Shown here piece after piece: positions 1-8,604 of a stretch of 45,865 nucleotides of DNA (positions are counted from its first letter, which is position 1; each line of letters starts with the position of its first letter). Under the pieces are notes generated by a model that was given only the letters and a program-made list of their open reading frames with translations, did no database searches and was not told the DNA's origin. Source of the DNA: Bacteroidota bacterium (GTDB taxonomy: Bacteria > Bacteroidota > Bacteroidia > Bacteroidales > UBA4417); assembly GCA_022711175.1 (NCBI GenBank), contig JAKLFM010000014.1:16106-61970 (forward strand). The letters run 5' to 3'. A program made the translations under genes and the position numbers.

Positions 1-1116
1 CATGAGCAGGTGGTTGGTTTTGTCGTATTCGAGTCCGACAATCTGAGAAACACGTGCACTGTCAGGAACTGCCGACACCCCGGCATTACCGATTAGCGGG
101 TTGATTTTATTGCCTTCCTTAAGAAACAGGTTGATAATCTTCACAAACATAACTCCCCCAAAAGTTGCAATCATAAACGAAAAGGCTCCCAGGGCAAATA
201 TTCCTATACTCTTTGTGGTAAGAAACGTTGTGGCCTGTGTAGAGGCACCTACGGTAACCCCGATAAGAATTGTAACAATGTCGATAAGCGGGCCTTTGGC
301 GGTGTCGGCCAGCCGTTTGGTTACAGTGCTTTCCTTAAGGAGGTTCCCGAAGAACAACATTCCGAGCAAGGGCAAACCGGCAGGCACAATGAAACAGGTT
401 AACAGTAAGCCAATAATGGGGAAGAGAATTTTTTCGAGTTTAGAAACAACACGCGGAGGCTTCATGCGGATAAGGCGTTCCTGAGGAGTGGTGAGCAACC
501 GCATGATTGGCGGTTGAATAACCGGAACCAGCGCCATGTATGAGTAGGCTGAAATAGCTATGGCTCCCACCAGTTCAGGCGCAAGTTTAGAGGAGAGAAA
601 AATGGCAGTGGGGCCATCGGCGCCACCAATGATACCAATAGCACCGGCTTCGGAAGGGGAAAATCCAAGAGCCAGGGCAGCGGCATAAGCGCCAAAAATC
701 CCAAGCTGGGCGGCAGCGCCAATAAGGATGAGCTTCGGATTGGAAATGAGAGCCGAAAAGTCGGTCATGGCGCCGATACCGAGAAATATCAGAGGCGGAT
801 AAATTCCCTGTCGTACCCCGAAATAGAGGTAATTCATCACCGAACCGCTTTGATAAATACCAATCTGAAGGTTCGACGGATCGCCATTCAAAACATGATC
901 GGCGCCCCAGAAAGGAATATTGCCGATAAGAATACCAAAACCGATTGGAATAAGCAGCAGCGGTTCATATTCTTTCTTTATGGCGAGATAAATAAACGCC
1001 AAGCCAACGATCATCATAACAACGTGACCGATTGTAAAATTGGCGAATGCCGTGTATTGAAAAAACAGGTTGATGTGATCGCTCAGAAATGACCAGAAAG
1101 TTGCAGAATTCTCCAT
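1..1116 (-). CDS. Sodium-translocating decarboxylase beta subunit (partial)
   Basis: This is the integral membrane subunit that couples decarboxylation of the carboxybiotin carrier to sodium export (OadB/GcdB/MmdB family). The reading frame is open from the ATG at 1116 to the window edge, giving 372 residues. Full family members have roughly 400-430, so the C-terminus is missing. Many hydrophobic segments are visible. The family signatures GADGPTAIFLSSKLAP (residues 165-180) and GNAGVSAVPDSARV (343-356) hold the conserved polar residues thought to bind sodium. An AGGAGA Shine-Dalgarno about 8 nt upstream, inside the end of the biotin carrier gene, supports the start. It is the last visible gene of the operon starting with mce. 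The substrate class (methylmalonyl-CoA rather than oxaloacetate or glutaconyl-CoA) is inferred from the neighbours. Confidence 0.93.
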   Translation of the reverse strand, partial: MENSATFWSFLSDHINLFFQYTAFANFTIGHVVMMIVGLAFIYLAIKKEYEPLLLIPIGFGILIGNIPFWGADHVLNGDPSNLQIGIYQSGSVMNYLYFGVRQGIYPPLIFLGIGAMTDFSALISNPKLILIGAAAQLGIFGAYAAALALGFSPSEAGAIGIIGGADGPTAIFLSSKLAPELVGAIAISAYSYMALVPVIQPPIMRLLTTPQERLIRMKPPRVVSKLEKILFPIIGLLLTCFIVPAGLPLLGMLFFGNLLKESTVTKRLADTAKGPLIDIVTILIGVTVGASTQATTFLTTKSIGIFALGAFSFMIATFGGVMFVKIINLFLKEGNKINPLIGNAGVSAVPDSARVSQIVGLEYDKTNHLLM

Positions 1117-1119
1117 TGT

Positions 1120-1563
1120 TTAATCTCCTATCACCATGAGGATATCGCCTTCCATTACACTATCGCCTTTTCCCACTTTAATCGAAACCACCTTTCCTTC
1201 CTTATCGGCGTTGATGTTGTTTTCCATTTTCATGGCTTCGAGTGTAATAAGGCGCTGGCCAATTTTTACTGTATCGCCTTCGCGAACATGAAGTTCAAGA
1301 ATAACGCCCGGAAGCGGAGATTTAATATTCCCTGTACCTTTGGGTGCCGAAGGGCTGGCTGTTTTCGATACCGAAGGATGTGCATCGGTACTCGGCACAG
1401 CCACTGTCCGCATAATCTTGGGCGTTTTGGTGATGGGTATGCTGCGGTCAACCTCTACGGTATAGGAGGTTCCGTTTACAACAACTTCTGCAATATTCTC
1501 GTCAATACTTACAATTTCAGTTTCGTACTGATTTCCGTTGATGGTAAATTTGAATTTCTTCAT
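1120..1563 (-). CDS. Biotin carboxyl carrier subunit of the decarboxylase
   Basis: This 147-residue protein carries the biotin that shuttles CO2 from the carboxyltransferase to the membrane beta subunit. The C-terminal half (about 78-147) is a biotinyl/lipoyl domain with the motif EAMKMEN, so Lys112 is the predicted biotinylation site. A flexible Pro/Ser/Thr/Ala linker (about 45-78) joins it to an N-terminal part of about 45 residues that probably docks to the other subunits. The stop lies 3 nt before the beta-subunit start, implying translational coupling. It resembles MmdC/OadA-tail carriers. The same domain occurs in acetyl-CoA carboxylase AccB, but the operon context favours a decarboxylase. 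Confidence 0.92.
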   Translation of the reverse strand: MKKFKFTINGNQYETEIVSIDENIAEVVVNGTSYTVEVDRSIPITKTPKIMRTVAVPSTDAHPSVSKTASPSAPKGTGNIKSPLPGVILELHVREGDTVKIGQRLITLEAMKMENNINADKEGKVVSIKVGKGDSVMEGDILMVIGD

Positions 1564-1570
1564 TGCCTTC

Positions 1571-1978
1571 TTATTTTGGGGCCCTTCTCAAGCCATATAT
1601 TTTTGAACTCCAGGGAGAGTATGTTTTGGCTACCTTTTGAATGGTGATCACCGTATCTTCCATGTCATGCAACTGGTTACGGTACATGTGCAGTGCCAGT
1701 GCAATGGCGGCATTTATTTCGCCCGAGGTTTCTTCAAAATCAGTTTCCTTTATTTCCTTGTCAGGGTGTCGGCGTTTCAGCCGGTTCCTTATATCAAGGT
1801 TATAGAATTTCGCAACATATTTAAAGGTCAGGTAGAGGAGGATAAGGCCGGTAAACACCACCGACATGGCTATAATCATCATCACGACACCGTAAGGGTC
1901 CATTTCACCAAATTCCTGAGCGGCTTTGTGGGTGACCGCCTTTGCAGCCTGTGACTGCAGGAGCATAAATAGCATCAT
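1571..1978 (-). CDS. OadG-type gamma subunit of sodium-pump decarboxylase
   Basis: This small 135-residue membrane protein is likely the gamma/delta subunit that assembles the decarboxylase complex. It has one strong transmembrane segment (about residues 30-54: [20 protein letters not shown]), followed by a basic cytoplasmic stretch ([11 protein letters not shown]) and a helical region resembling the OadG tail ([13 protein letters not shown]). The ATG overlaps the mmdA stop codon by 4 nt (ATGA), a typical coupled arrangement, and the next gene follows after 7 nt. The family is poorly conserved in sequence, so the call rests on length, topology and position between carboxyltransferase and biotin carrier. 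Confidence 0.85.
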   Translation of the reverse strand: MMLFMLLQSQAAKAVTHKAAQEFGEMDPYGVVMMIIAMSVVFTGLILLYLTFKYVAKFYNLDIRNRLKRRHPDKEIKETDFEETSGEINAAIALALHMYRNQLHDMEDTVITIQKVAKTYSPWSSKIYGLRRAPK

Positions 1979-3534
1979 AGCGGCAGGTTTGAATGTTTTT
2001 TTGGCGGATTTGTATCCTTCTTGGTTGCCAGTGCCTGGAATGCCCTGATGATGCGAAAACGTGTATTCCTGGGTTCGATAACATCATCAATAAATCCATA
2101 ACTTGCAGCATCATAAGGATTTGCAAATTTGGCTTTGTACTCGTCTTCATTTTTGCGCAGGAAATTTTCGCGTTCTTCGGCATCCTCAATTTCAGCCAGC
2201 TTCTTATTATACAGTACTTCGATGGCGCCTTTTGGACCCATTACGGCTATTTCGGCAGTAGGCCATGCATAATTGATATCGCCACGCAGGTGTTTTGAAC
2301 TCATCACATCATATGCGCCGCCATAAGCTTTGCGAAGGATTACTGTAACCTTGGGAACTGTGGCTTCTCCATAAGCATACAGGAGTTTGGCGCCATGAAT
2401 GATGATACCGCCGTATTCCTGGGCTGTACCGGGCAGAAAACCCGGCACATCCACCAGGGTGAGAATAGGGATATTGAAAGCATCGCAGAACCTCACAAAC
2501 CTGGCAGCTTTGCGCGAAGCATTAATATCGAGCACACCGGCAAGGTAATTGGGCTGGTTTGCAACAATTCCGACTGACATTCCGTTTAGACGCGCAAAAC
2601 CGGTAATAATATTGGGGGCAAAGTGACGGGCAACCTCGAGAAATTCGGTGTTATCAACTATGGCATGGATAACATCTTTTATGTCGTATGGTTTATTGGG
2701 ATTGTCGGGGATGATGTAATTGAGAGAGTCGTCGAGGCGGTCGATGGGATCATCGCATGGCATCAAAGGCGGGTCTTCGAGATTGTTTTGCGGCATGTAG
2801 CTCAGCATCTTGCGGATAAGTTGAATACCTTCCTGCTCGTCTTCGGCAACAAAATGACTGACACCCGATTTTGACCCATGTACCATAGCGCCGCCGAGTT
2901 CAGCATCGGTTACAACTTCGCCGGTGACTGTTTTTACCACCTTAGGCCCGGTAACAAACATGTAGCTGTTTTGCTTCGACATGATGATAAAATCAGTAAG
3001 CGCGGGGCTATAAACCGCGCCGCCGGCACAGGGGCCGAAGATGGCTGAAATTTGCGGTATGACTCCTGAGGCAAGGATGTTGCGTTCGAAAATTTCGGCA
3101 TAGCCTGCCAGGCTTTGCACGCCTTCCTGAATGCGGGCGCCGCCCGAATCGTTGATACCTATCAGCGGGGCTCCGACCTTCATTGCCTGGTCCATCACCT
3201 TACAAATCTTTTTGGCAAACATTTCGCTGAGCGAACCGCCAAAAACCGTGAAATCCTGTGAGAACACATACACAAGGCGTCCGTCAATAGTACCGTAGCC
3301 GGTTATAACACCATCTGTAAGATATTTTTCGTTCTCAAGGCCAAAATCATGACACCGGTGCGAAACAAACATGTCGAACTCTTCGAAACTGCCTTCGTCA
3401 AGCAATAGGTCAATTCGTTCGCGAGCTGTAAGTTTGCCTTTTTTATGCTGTGAATCAATGCGTTTCTGGCCGCCGCCGAGTTTTGCCTCTTCGCGTTTAT
3501 CAAGCAACAGCTTGATTTTATCTTCAATAGCCAT
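1975..3534 (-). CDS. mmdA: Methylmalonyl-CoA decarboxylase carboxyltransferase (alpha)
   Basis: This 519-residue carboxyltransferase of the PCC-beta/MmdA family transfers the carboxyl group of (S)-methylmalonyl-CoA to biotin in the cytoplasm, giving propionyl-CoA. The N-terminal crotonase-like half contains the first oxyanion-hole glycines ([40 protein letters not shown]). The C-terminal half contains the second set ([30 protein letters not shown]). Length matches the family. The same fold occurs in propionyl-CoA carboxylase beta subunits, but here a biotin carrier, gamma and beta subunit follow directly and no biotin carboxylase gene is visible, so a sodium-pumping decarboxylase is the better reading. 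The gene starts 77 nt after mce and no Shine-Dalgarno is visible. Confidence 0.95.
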   Translation of the reverse strand: MAIEDKIKLLLDKREEAKLGGGQKRIDSQHKKGKLTARERIDLLLDEGSFEEFDMFVSHRCHDFGLENEKYLTDGVITGYGTIDGRLVYVFSQDFTVFGGSLSEMFAKKICKVMDQAMKVGAPLIGINDSGGARIQEGVQSLAGYAEIFERNILASGVIPQISAIFGPCAGGAVYSPALTDFIIMSKQNSYMFVTGPKVVKTVTGEVVTDAELGGAMVHGSKSGVSHFVAEDEQEGIQLIRKMLSYMPQNNLEDPPLMPCDDPIDRLDDSLNYIIPDNPNKPYDIKDVIHAIVDNTEFLEVARHFAPNIITGFARLNGMSVGIVANQPNYLAGVLDINASRKAARFVRFCDAFNIPILTLVDVPGFLPGTAQEYGGIIIHGAKLLYAYGEATVPKVTVILRKAYGGAYDVMSSKHLRGDINYAWPTAEIAVMGPKGAIEVLYNKKLAEIEDAEERENFLRKNEDEYKAKFANPYDAASYGFIDDVIEPRNTRFRIIRAFQALATKKDTNPPKKHSNLPL

Positions 3535-3611
3535 GGTATAAGTTGTTATGAATTCTTCAGTATGCCGTCAAAACTTTGTAGTGACACAAGCCGCAGCTAC
3601 CGTATTTCTGT

Positions 3612-4025
3612 TTACTTCTGGTTTTTATCCTCGCATAATTCGGTAAGCACGCCATAGGTTGATTTGGGATGCAGGAAACCGATGTGTAAACCTTCGGCAC
3701 CTTTACGCGGTTCCTTGTCAATGAGCCTTATGCCATTGGTTTCGGTTTCGGCCAGTGCTTTTTCGAGGTCGTTAACTGCAAATGCCATATGATGAATGCC
3801 TTCACCCTTGTTTTCGATAAACTTACCAATAGGGCCTTCGGGATCGGTGCTCTCGAGTAATTCAATCTTGGTTTGGCCAACCATGAAAAAGGCGGTCTTC
3901 ACCTTCTGATCCTTCACTTCTTCGACAGCATAGCATTTCAATCCGAAAATTTTCTCCCAGTATAAGATGCTTTCTTCGAGGTTTTTAACAGCAATTCCGA
4001 TGTGTTCAATGTGCGAAATATTCAT
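3612..4025 (-). CDS. mce: Methylmalonyl-CoA epimerase
   Basis: This 137-residue member of the vicinal oxygen chelate (glyoxalase) superfamily interconverts (R)- and (S)-methylmalonyl-CoA, feeding the mutase product to the decarboxylase encoded next to it. Two beta-alpha-beta-beta-beta repeats are visible, beginning at HIEHIGIAVKNL and HHMAFAVNDLEKAL. Metal-ligand candidates are the first His of HIGIAV, the Glu of KIELLE, the His of HHMAFAV and the Glu near the C-terminus (VLTELCE). It is the first gene of the decarboxylase operon and starts 18 nt from a good -7 promoter box. Length and sequence are typical. Confidence 0.95.
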   Translation of the reverse strand: MNISHIEHIGIAVKNLEESILYWEKIFGLKCYAVEEVKDQKVKTAFFMVGQTKIELLESTDPEGPIGKFIENKGEGIHHMAFAVNDLEKALAETETNGIRLIDKEPRKGAEGLHIGFLHPKSTYGVLTELCEDKNQK

Positions 4026-4042
4026 GGTTCAATATTTTGGTG

Positions 4043-4050
4043 CAAAAGTA
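4043..4050 (-). promoter_or_regulatory. -7 promoter box of the mce-mmd operon
   Basis: On the minus strand this reads TACTTTTG followed by CACC, an exact match to the Bacteroidota -7 consensus TAnnTTTG. It lies 18 nt upstream of the mce start codon, implying a very short 5' leader. No clear -33 TTG at ideal spacing was seen. Confidence 0.6.
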
Positions 4051-4169
4051 TTTGTTTTTGTTATTCAATAAACAGTTGAAGTGAAAATATCTTTATTAAC
4101 AAGGCTTTAAGAGGCTCAAACGCTGTCTCGAATATTCAATATTTAATATATGAGCAACCATCCTTAAAC

Positions 4170-4198
4170 AAAAAACCGGCCTCGTGTGAAAGCCGGTT
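4170..4198 (-). terminator. Intrinsic terminator after glmS
   Basis: On the minus strand a 7-bp stem AACCGGC/GCCGGTT with an 11-nt loop is followed by a short T-run. It sits 20 nt past the glmS stop codon and before the mce operon promoter, so it separates the two transcription units. Confidence 0.8.
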
Positions 4199-4218
4199 CT
4201 AATGATTTATTGTACTGC

Positions 4219-6057
4219 CTATTCCACCGTAACCGATTTGGCAAGGTTACGGGGCTGGTCAACATTGCAGCCCCGCAATACGGCGATGTGATAGGCAAGC
4301 AACTGTAATGGTACCGAGGCAATAAGCGGCACCAGCATTTCGTCGGTTTCGGGCACGGGTATGCAATAGTCGGCCATTGAACAAACCGTTTCATCGCCTT
4401 CCGAAACAACGGCAATTACTTTCCCTTTGCGGGCTTTAACTTCCTGAATGTTGCTTATAACCTTGTCGTAATTGCCTTTGCGCGTTGCAATAACCAATAC
4501 AGGCATTTCGTCGTCAATGAGTGCAATAGGGCCATGTTTCATTTCGGCGGCAGGATAGCCTTCGGCATGTATATACGAAATCTCTTTTAATTTGAGGGCG
4601 CCTTCGAGGGCAACCGGAAAGTTAATGCCTCTGCCGAGGTATAAAGCATTTCGCTTGTGGTTGAAATGAGTGGCTATTTCGGTGATAAGCGCATCGGATT
4701 GGAGCACTTTTTCAATTTTCTCAGGAACTGAATTAAGCTCATGCAAAAGCCTGTAATAGCGCGAAGCAGCGATAGTACCTTTACGCTCGGCAAGCATAAG
4801 CGCCATAAGAGTAAGTATGGTGACCTGGGAGGTGAATGCTTTGGTGGAGGCAACACCAATCTCAGGTCCCGCATGTGTGTATGAGCCTGCATCAGTGGCG
4901 CGGGCTATGGATGAACCTACCACATTGCATATTCCGAGGATTGTGGCTCCTTTTGATTTGGCAAGTTCGATGGCTGCCAGCGTATCGGCAGTTTCGCCCG
5001 ACTGCGAGATGGCAATCACCATATCATCTTCGCTGATAAGCGGGTTGCGGTAGCGAAATTCCGATGCATATTCCACCTCAACCGGTATGCGGGCCAATTC
5101 TTCAATAAGGTATTCGCCAACCAGGGCGGCATGCCACGATGTACCACAGCCTATCATGATTATTCTCTTGGCATTCAGCAGCTTGCGGGTGTATTCTTCG
5201 ATGCCGCCCAGCAGCACTGAACCTTGTTCCATATTAAGCCGCCCGCGCATGCTGTCGCGTATGGTACGTGGTTGTTCAAATATTTCCTTCAGCATGAAAT
5301 GCGGAAATCCTCCTTTTTCTAAGGCGTTGAGGTTAACTTCGAGAGTTTGTATGTAAGGAGTTTTTTCGGCATTTGAAACCGTGATGATCCTGTAACCATG
5401 TTCGCGGCTTACAATCGCAATTTCGTAATCGTTGAGATAAACAACCTGCCGCGTATATTCAACAATAGGTGCAGCATCGGAAGCGAGAAAATACTCTCCC
5501 TCACCAATACCGAGCACAAGCGGACTGCCTTTACGGGCTGCTATGAGCAAATCAGGATCGTTTTCCGAGATGAGTGCAATGGCATATGCGCCGGTTACCT
5601 GGCCTAATGCAATACGCACGGCTTCAACAAGATCGCATCCTTCATTTGCTTTTACATCTTCAATCAGGTGAACGAGTACTTCGGTATCGGTTTCGCTCAC
5701 GAAGACATAACCACGGCTAATGAGCTCTTCTTTTAGAACTGCATAGTTTTCGATGATCCCGTTATGAATAATGGCCAGCTTACCCGATTTTGAAATATGC
5801 GGATGGGCGTTGGCATCAGTAGGTTCACCATGCGTTGCCCAGCGGGTATGGGCAATGCCAAGAGTTCCTTCGAGTTCATAATGACCAAGAAGTCCTTCGA
5901 GGTCGGCTACTTTACCTGCTGTTTTATAAACCGACAATTGCCCGTTGAGCAGGGCGATGCCGGCACTGTCGTAGCCCCTGTATTCAAGTCGTTTTAGTCC
6001 CGGTATCAAAACTTCGGTTGCATTCCGGTAGCCAATATAACCTACTATACCACACAT
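4219..6057 (-). CDS. glmS: Glutamine--fructose-6-phosphate aminotransferase
   Basis: GlmS makes glucosamine-6-phosphate from fructose-6-phosphate and glutamine, the first step toward UDP-GlcNAc for peptidoglycan and lipid A. The 612-residue protein begins MCGIVGYIG, so Cys2 is the N-terminal nucleophile of the glutaminase domain (about 1-220; TRWATHGEPTDANAHPH is clear). Two SIS domains follow (about 290-430 and 460-600; AISQSGETADTLAAIELAK in the first, AEMKHGPIALID in the second), ending NLAKSVTVE as the family does. An 8-bp inverted repeat lies 37 nt upstream. No glmS ribozyme-like sequence was recognised in the 134-nt leader. Confidence 0.97.
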   Translation of the reverse strand: MCGIVGYIGYRNATEVLIPGLKRLEYRGYDSAGIALLNGQLSVYKTAGKVADLEGLLGHYELEGTLGIAHTRWATHGEPTDANAHPHISKSGKLAIIHNGIIENYAVLKEELISRGYVFVSETDTEVLVHLIEDVKANEGCDLVEAVRIALGQVTGAYAIALISENDPDLLIAARKGSPLVLGIGEGEYFLASDAAPIVEYTRQVVYLNDYEIAIVSREHGYRIITVSNAEKTPYIQTLEVNLNALEKGGFPHFMLKEIFEQPRTIRDSMRGRLNMEQGSVLLGGIEEYTRKLLNAKRIIMIGCGTSWHAALVGEYLIEELARIPVEVEYASEFRYRNPLISEDDMVIAISQSGETADTLAAIELAKSKGATILGICNVVGSSIARATDAGSYTHAGPEIGVASTKAFTSQVTILTLMALMLAERKGTIAASRYYRLLHELNSVPEKIEKVLQSDALITEIATHFNHKRNALYLGRGINFPVALEGALKLKEISYIHAEGYPAAEMKHGPIALIDDEMPVLVIATRKGNYDKVISNIQEVKARKGKVIAVVSEGDETVCSMADYCIPVPETDEMLVPLIASVPLQLLAYHIAVLRGCNVDQPRNLAKSVTVE

Positions 6058-6093
6058 AATATTTTAAATTACTTACTTGATGCAATCATTAAT

Positions 6094-6114
6094 TCACTTT
6101 ACATCATAAAGTGA
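6094..6114 (-). repeat. Short perfect inverted repeat upstream of glmS
   Basis: TCACTTTA (6094-6101) and TAAAGTGA (6107-6114) form an 8-bp inverted repeat with a 5-nt loop in the glmS leader. It could be an operator or an RNA hairpin. It may also be chance in AT-rich DNA, since no second copy was seen. Confidence 0.3.
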
Positions 6115-6191
6115 TGCATCGGGCAGTAAAATTAGGAAATCTTTTGATCAGGAAACGGGAAGTTTTGAAATACAACCTAAGGCAGGCGGTA

Positions 6192-7508
6192 TTAATCCAC
6201 AACCGTGTATTTGATAAACAGTTTCATGCGTCCGTATGGATTGCCGGGACCGTTAAGTACAAGTCGGTTAGCATTTACGGCGCCCCCTGAAATCAGCAGG
6301 TACAGGCCATTGTTTTTGATGTCGCCGTTTATAACCTGCTGCACATAACGTGCAAGCCTGAAGCGGTATGTGTTGTCGGCCTTGTTGTATGTGCCGTCGA
6401 AATACGACGATCCTTCGGTATATTCATCATCGGTATAACCGCCGACAGCATTATTGTCGGCAACAAGCCTTAATGACAATGAAGCAGGTATGGCATACTT
6501 ATCGTCGGGTGATGCATTGGTAAGAATGAGCTGGGCATCATTAACAATGACCTTATGATTATCGTTCCACTGTGGCAGTGCGGGGAACCTTAATTTCACC
6601 CTTGTACCTGCCATACTTTGCAGGAAAACATATTGCTGGCCTAAGCTTGTATCGCCGGCAATTTGTTGCTGTAATAGCGGCGATGCATTACTGTAACCAT
6701 GGTGATCGTAATTTCCGAACCGGGCGCCGTACGAACTGATGAGGTAATAGGCCGAGGTGGTATCTTCGGTATTATGGTAATACATGGTAATGAGGCTGCT
6801 GCTTGATGGTGCGGTAAAATACAGTATTGCACCTTTGCCGGGGGTTTCCTGTTTTTCGGCAACTATGCAGATGCCATAGAACGAATTGATGAAACTGTCG
6901 TTATCAACCATCGAATCGGCGGGAACCGAAAGCATACGCTGGCCGAAGTAGCTGTTTAGAGGGATGCGAATTTGGGGTAGTACCTTTTTGCCGGCAACCA
7001 ACACGCTGTCGGATGGGCGTGGCACAAAGGTGAGCGAGCCAAGCAGGTGCGATTCGTCGAAAGTGGCTGTGTTGAATGAGTACATTGTGTCGTTGTAAAC
7101 GAGCTTCTGGGTAAGTTCGTAAACACGGAAAGTGGTATTTGACATTGTATCGCCGTAAGCGCCCTTGTATGGCAGCGCCAGAACTGCTGAATCAAAAACC
7201 GGTTCGGTGCCAAAATCGGTGCCTTCGTCAACCAGGTAGAGCTGTGAATAAAAAGTGGCATCCGTTTGCCCGAAAACGGGGTCATACATACTGCCAATGA
7301 GGGCATAGCTCAGCTCTTCGGTGTTCATCGAATCTACTTTGACGGTATAAGCTACTATGCCGGCAGTGTCAACATAGCCGAGTTTAAGCAGTTCTGATTG
7401 TGAAACAAGATTGAGACCCACAAGGTCGGGTTCTTTGGTACATGTTGTAAAAAAGAATGCCGTGAGGGCGATCAACAGATATACGGAGGCTTTACGAAGC
7501 AGTTTCAA
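6192..7508 (-). CDS. DUF4270 family lipoprotein
   Basis: This 438-residue predicted lipoprotein belongs to a Bacteroidota-specific family of unknown function (DUF4270). A hydrophobic signal (about 4-22) ends in a lipobox-like FFTTC, so Cys23 is the likely lipidated residue, followed by TKEPDLVGLNL as is common in the family. The rest is rich in beta-strand patterns and Asp/Ser/Tyr, and ends with a conserved-looking NPYGRMKLFIKY. The start must be TTG at 7508, because an in-frame TAA lies three codons upstream and no ATG precedes the signal peptide. It follows the short GT5 gene by 46 nt. This pairing recurs in Bacteroidota, suggesting an envelope function linked to a carbohydrate, but the role is unknown. 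Confidence 0.85.
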   Translation of the reverse strand: MKLLRKASVYLLIALTAFFFTTCTKEPDLVGLNLVSQSELLKLGYVDTAGIVAYTVKVDSMNTEELSYALIGSMYDPVFGQTDATFYSQLYLVDEGTDFGTEPVFDSAVLALPYKGAYGDTMSNTTFRVYELTQKLVYNDTMYSFNTATFDESHLLGSLTFVPRPSDSVLVAGKKVLPQIRIPLNSYFGQRMLSVPADSMVDNDSFINSFYGICIVAEKQETPGKGAILYFTAPSSSSLITMYYHNTEDTTSAYYLISSYGARFGNYDHHGYSNASPLLQQQIAGDTSLGQQYVFLQSMAGTRVKLRFPALPQWNDNHKVIVNDAQLILTNASPDDKYAIPASLSLRLVADNNAVGGYTDDEYTEGSSYFDGTYNKADNTYRFRLARYVQQVINGDIKNNGLYLLISGGAVNANRLVLNGPGNPYGRMKLFIKYTVVD

Positions 7509-7554
7509 CGGAGGTTATTTTGAAGTAATGAGTGTTGTAGTTGTATTATAAGTT

Positions 7555-8364
7555 TCAGGCCGAAAGTATGCGGTCGTAAAATTCATTATACGTATCAACG
7601 AAAGTTTCTTCCGGTTGGTATTCGAGCATTGGTTTTCCTGATTGAAGGGCATATTCATGCACCTCGCTGTTAATTACCGGGCTACCGACAATTATACCGT
7701 CGGCAAAGTCGATCCCGGCTTTCATAATATTGGCAAATGTTGGTTTTTTATAATGTTTAAGATCTTTGGCGCTGATGCCTTCGTGCTTTATTTTGTTGGT
7801 AATGTTGGCATCGAGTGTTTCGTCGAAATGATCATCATAAATAGAAAGCACAACCTTGGTATTGCTGAGCAGGGGATTTTCGTGGTATGCTTTCTTGATA
7901 TAAATGGGCATAAAAGAGGTCATCCAGCCATGGCAATGAACCAAATCGGGAGGCCAGCCGAGTTTTTTTACGGTTTCGAGCACTCCGCGGGAGAAAAATA
8001 TGGCACGTTCGTCGTTATCGGAATAAAAGATGTTGTTTTTGTCACGAAACACATATTTCCGCTGGAAGAAATCTTCATTATCAATAAAATAAATCTGCAT
8101 TCGTGCCGACTGTATGGATGCAACCTTGATAATAAGGGGGTTGTCGGTATCGTCGATAATAAGGTTCATACCGGACAGGCGGATAACTTCGTGAAGTTGA
8201 TTCCGCCTTTCGTTGATGTTACCGAATTTTGGCATGAATGTGCGGATTTCGCGGCCACGTTCCTGTATGCCTTGTGGTAAGTACCTGGCAATGTGCCCCA
8301 TAGGGCTGTCTTTCAGATAAGGGGTGATGTCCTGCGAAACGAATAATACCTTGGTTTTCTCCAT
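7555..8364 (-). CDS. Short GT5 (glycogen/starch synthase N-domain) protein
   Basis: This 269-residue protein matches only the N-terminal Rossmann domain of GT5 starch/glycogen synthases. Visible features are KVLFVSQDITPY, the long loop QGIQERGREIRTFMPKFGNINERRN and DLVHCHGWMTSFMPIYIKKAY. The second GT-B domain, which carries the ADP-glucose site, is absent, and the frame ends normally. Such half-length proteins are common in Bacteroidota, so this is a family form rather than a truncation. A longer frame opens at 8421, but a TAATTTTG promoter box at 8391-8398 lies inside that extension, so the ATG at 8364 is chosen. Catalytic activity is doubtful. Sugar binding or a partnered enzyme are alternatives. 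Confidence 0.82.
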   Translation of the reverse strand: MEKTKVLFVSQDITPYLKDSPMGHIARYLPQGIQERGREIRTFMPKFGNINERRNQLHEVIRLSGMNLIIDDTDNPLIIKVASIQSARMQIYFIDNEDFFQRKYVFRDKNNIFYSDNDERAIFFSRGVLETVKKLGWPPDLVHCHGWMTSFMPIYIKKAYHENPLLSNTKVVLSIYDDHFDETLDANITNKIKHEGISAKDLKHYKKPTFANIMKAGIDFADGIIVGSPVINSEVHEYALQSGKPMLEYQPEETFVDTYNEFYDRILSA

Positions 8365-8390
8365 AGGTTTCCAACTCTTGAAAAGGAATG

Positions 8391-8398
8391 CAAAATTA
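8391..8398 (-). promoter_or_regulatory. -7 promoter box of the short GT5 gene
   Basis: The minus strand reads TAATTTTG then CATTCC, matching TAnnTTTG. It lies 27 nt before the ATG at 8364 and helps rule out the upstream start. Confidence 0.55.
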
Positions 8399-8604
8399 GT
8401 AAATTTTTTGCAATCAATCAATTAAGCCTATGGTACAACTTTATTCGTTTGTTCAGCACGCGTGGTAAGGAGCAGTGAAACATTAAACCATCGCTTGCAA
8501 GGGCTGATGGTTACCAGAAAATAGTTAATGTCAAGGGTATGTCACAAAACAATTCTCATATCCATGAGCTGATCAACGATGAACCGATCAACCTTTATCC
8601 TGTC

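Noticed and set aside
101..1092. Plus-strand frames in the first kilobase
   Set aside because: The minus strand encodes a continuous sodium-pump beta subunit running off the window. These frames are its shadows.
7642..8280. Plus-strand 212-codon frame opposite the short GT5 gene
   Set aside because: It is a shadow of the GT5 coding sequence, which shows clear family motifs.
7555..8364. Complete glycogen synthase (glgA)
   Set aside because: Only the N-terminal domain is present. The ADP-glucose-binding C-terminal half is missing.
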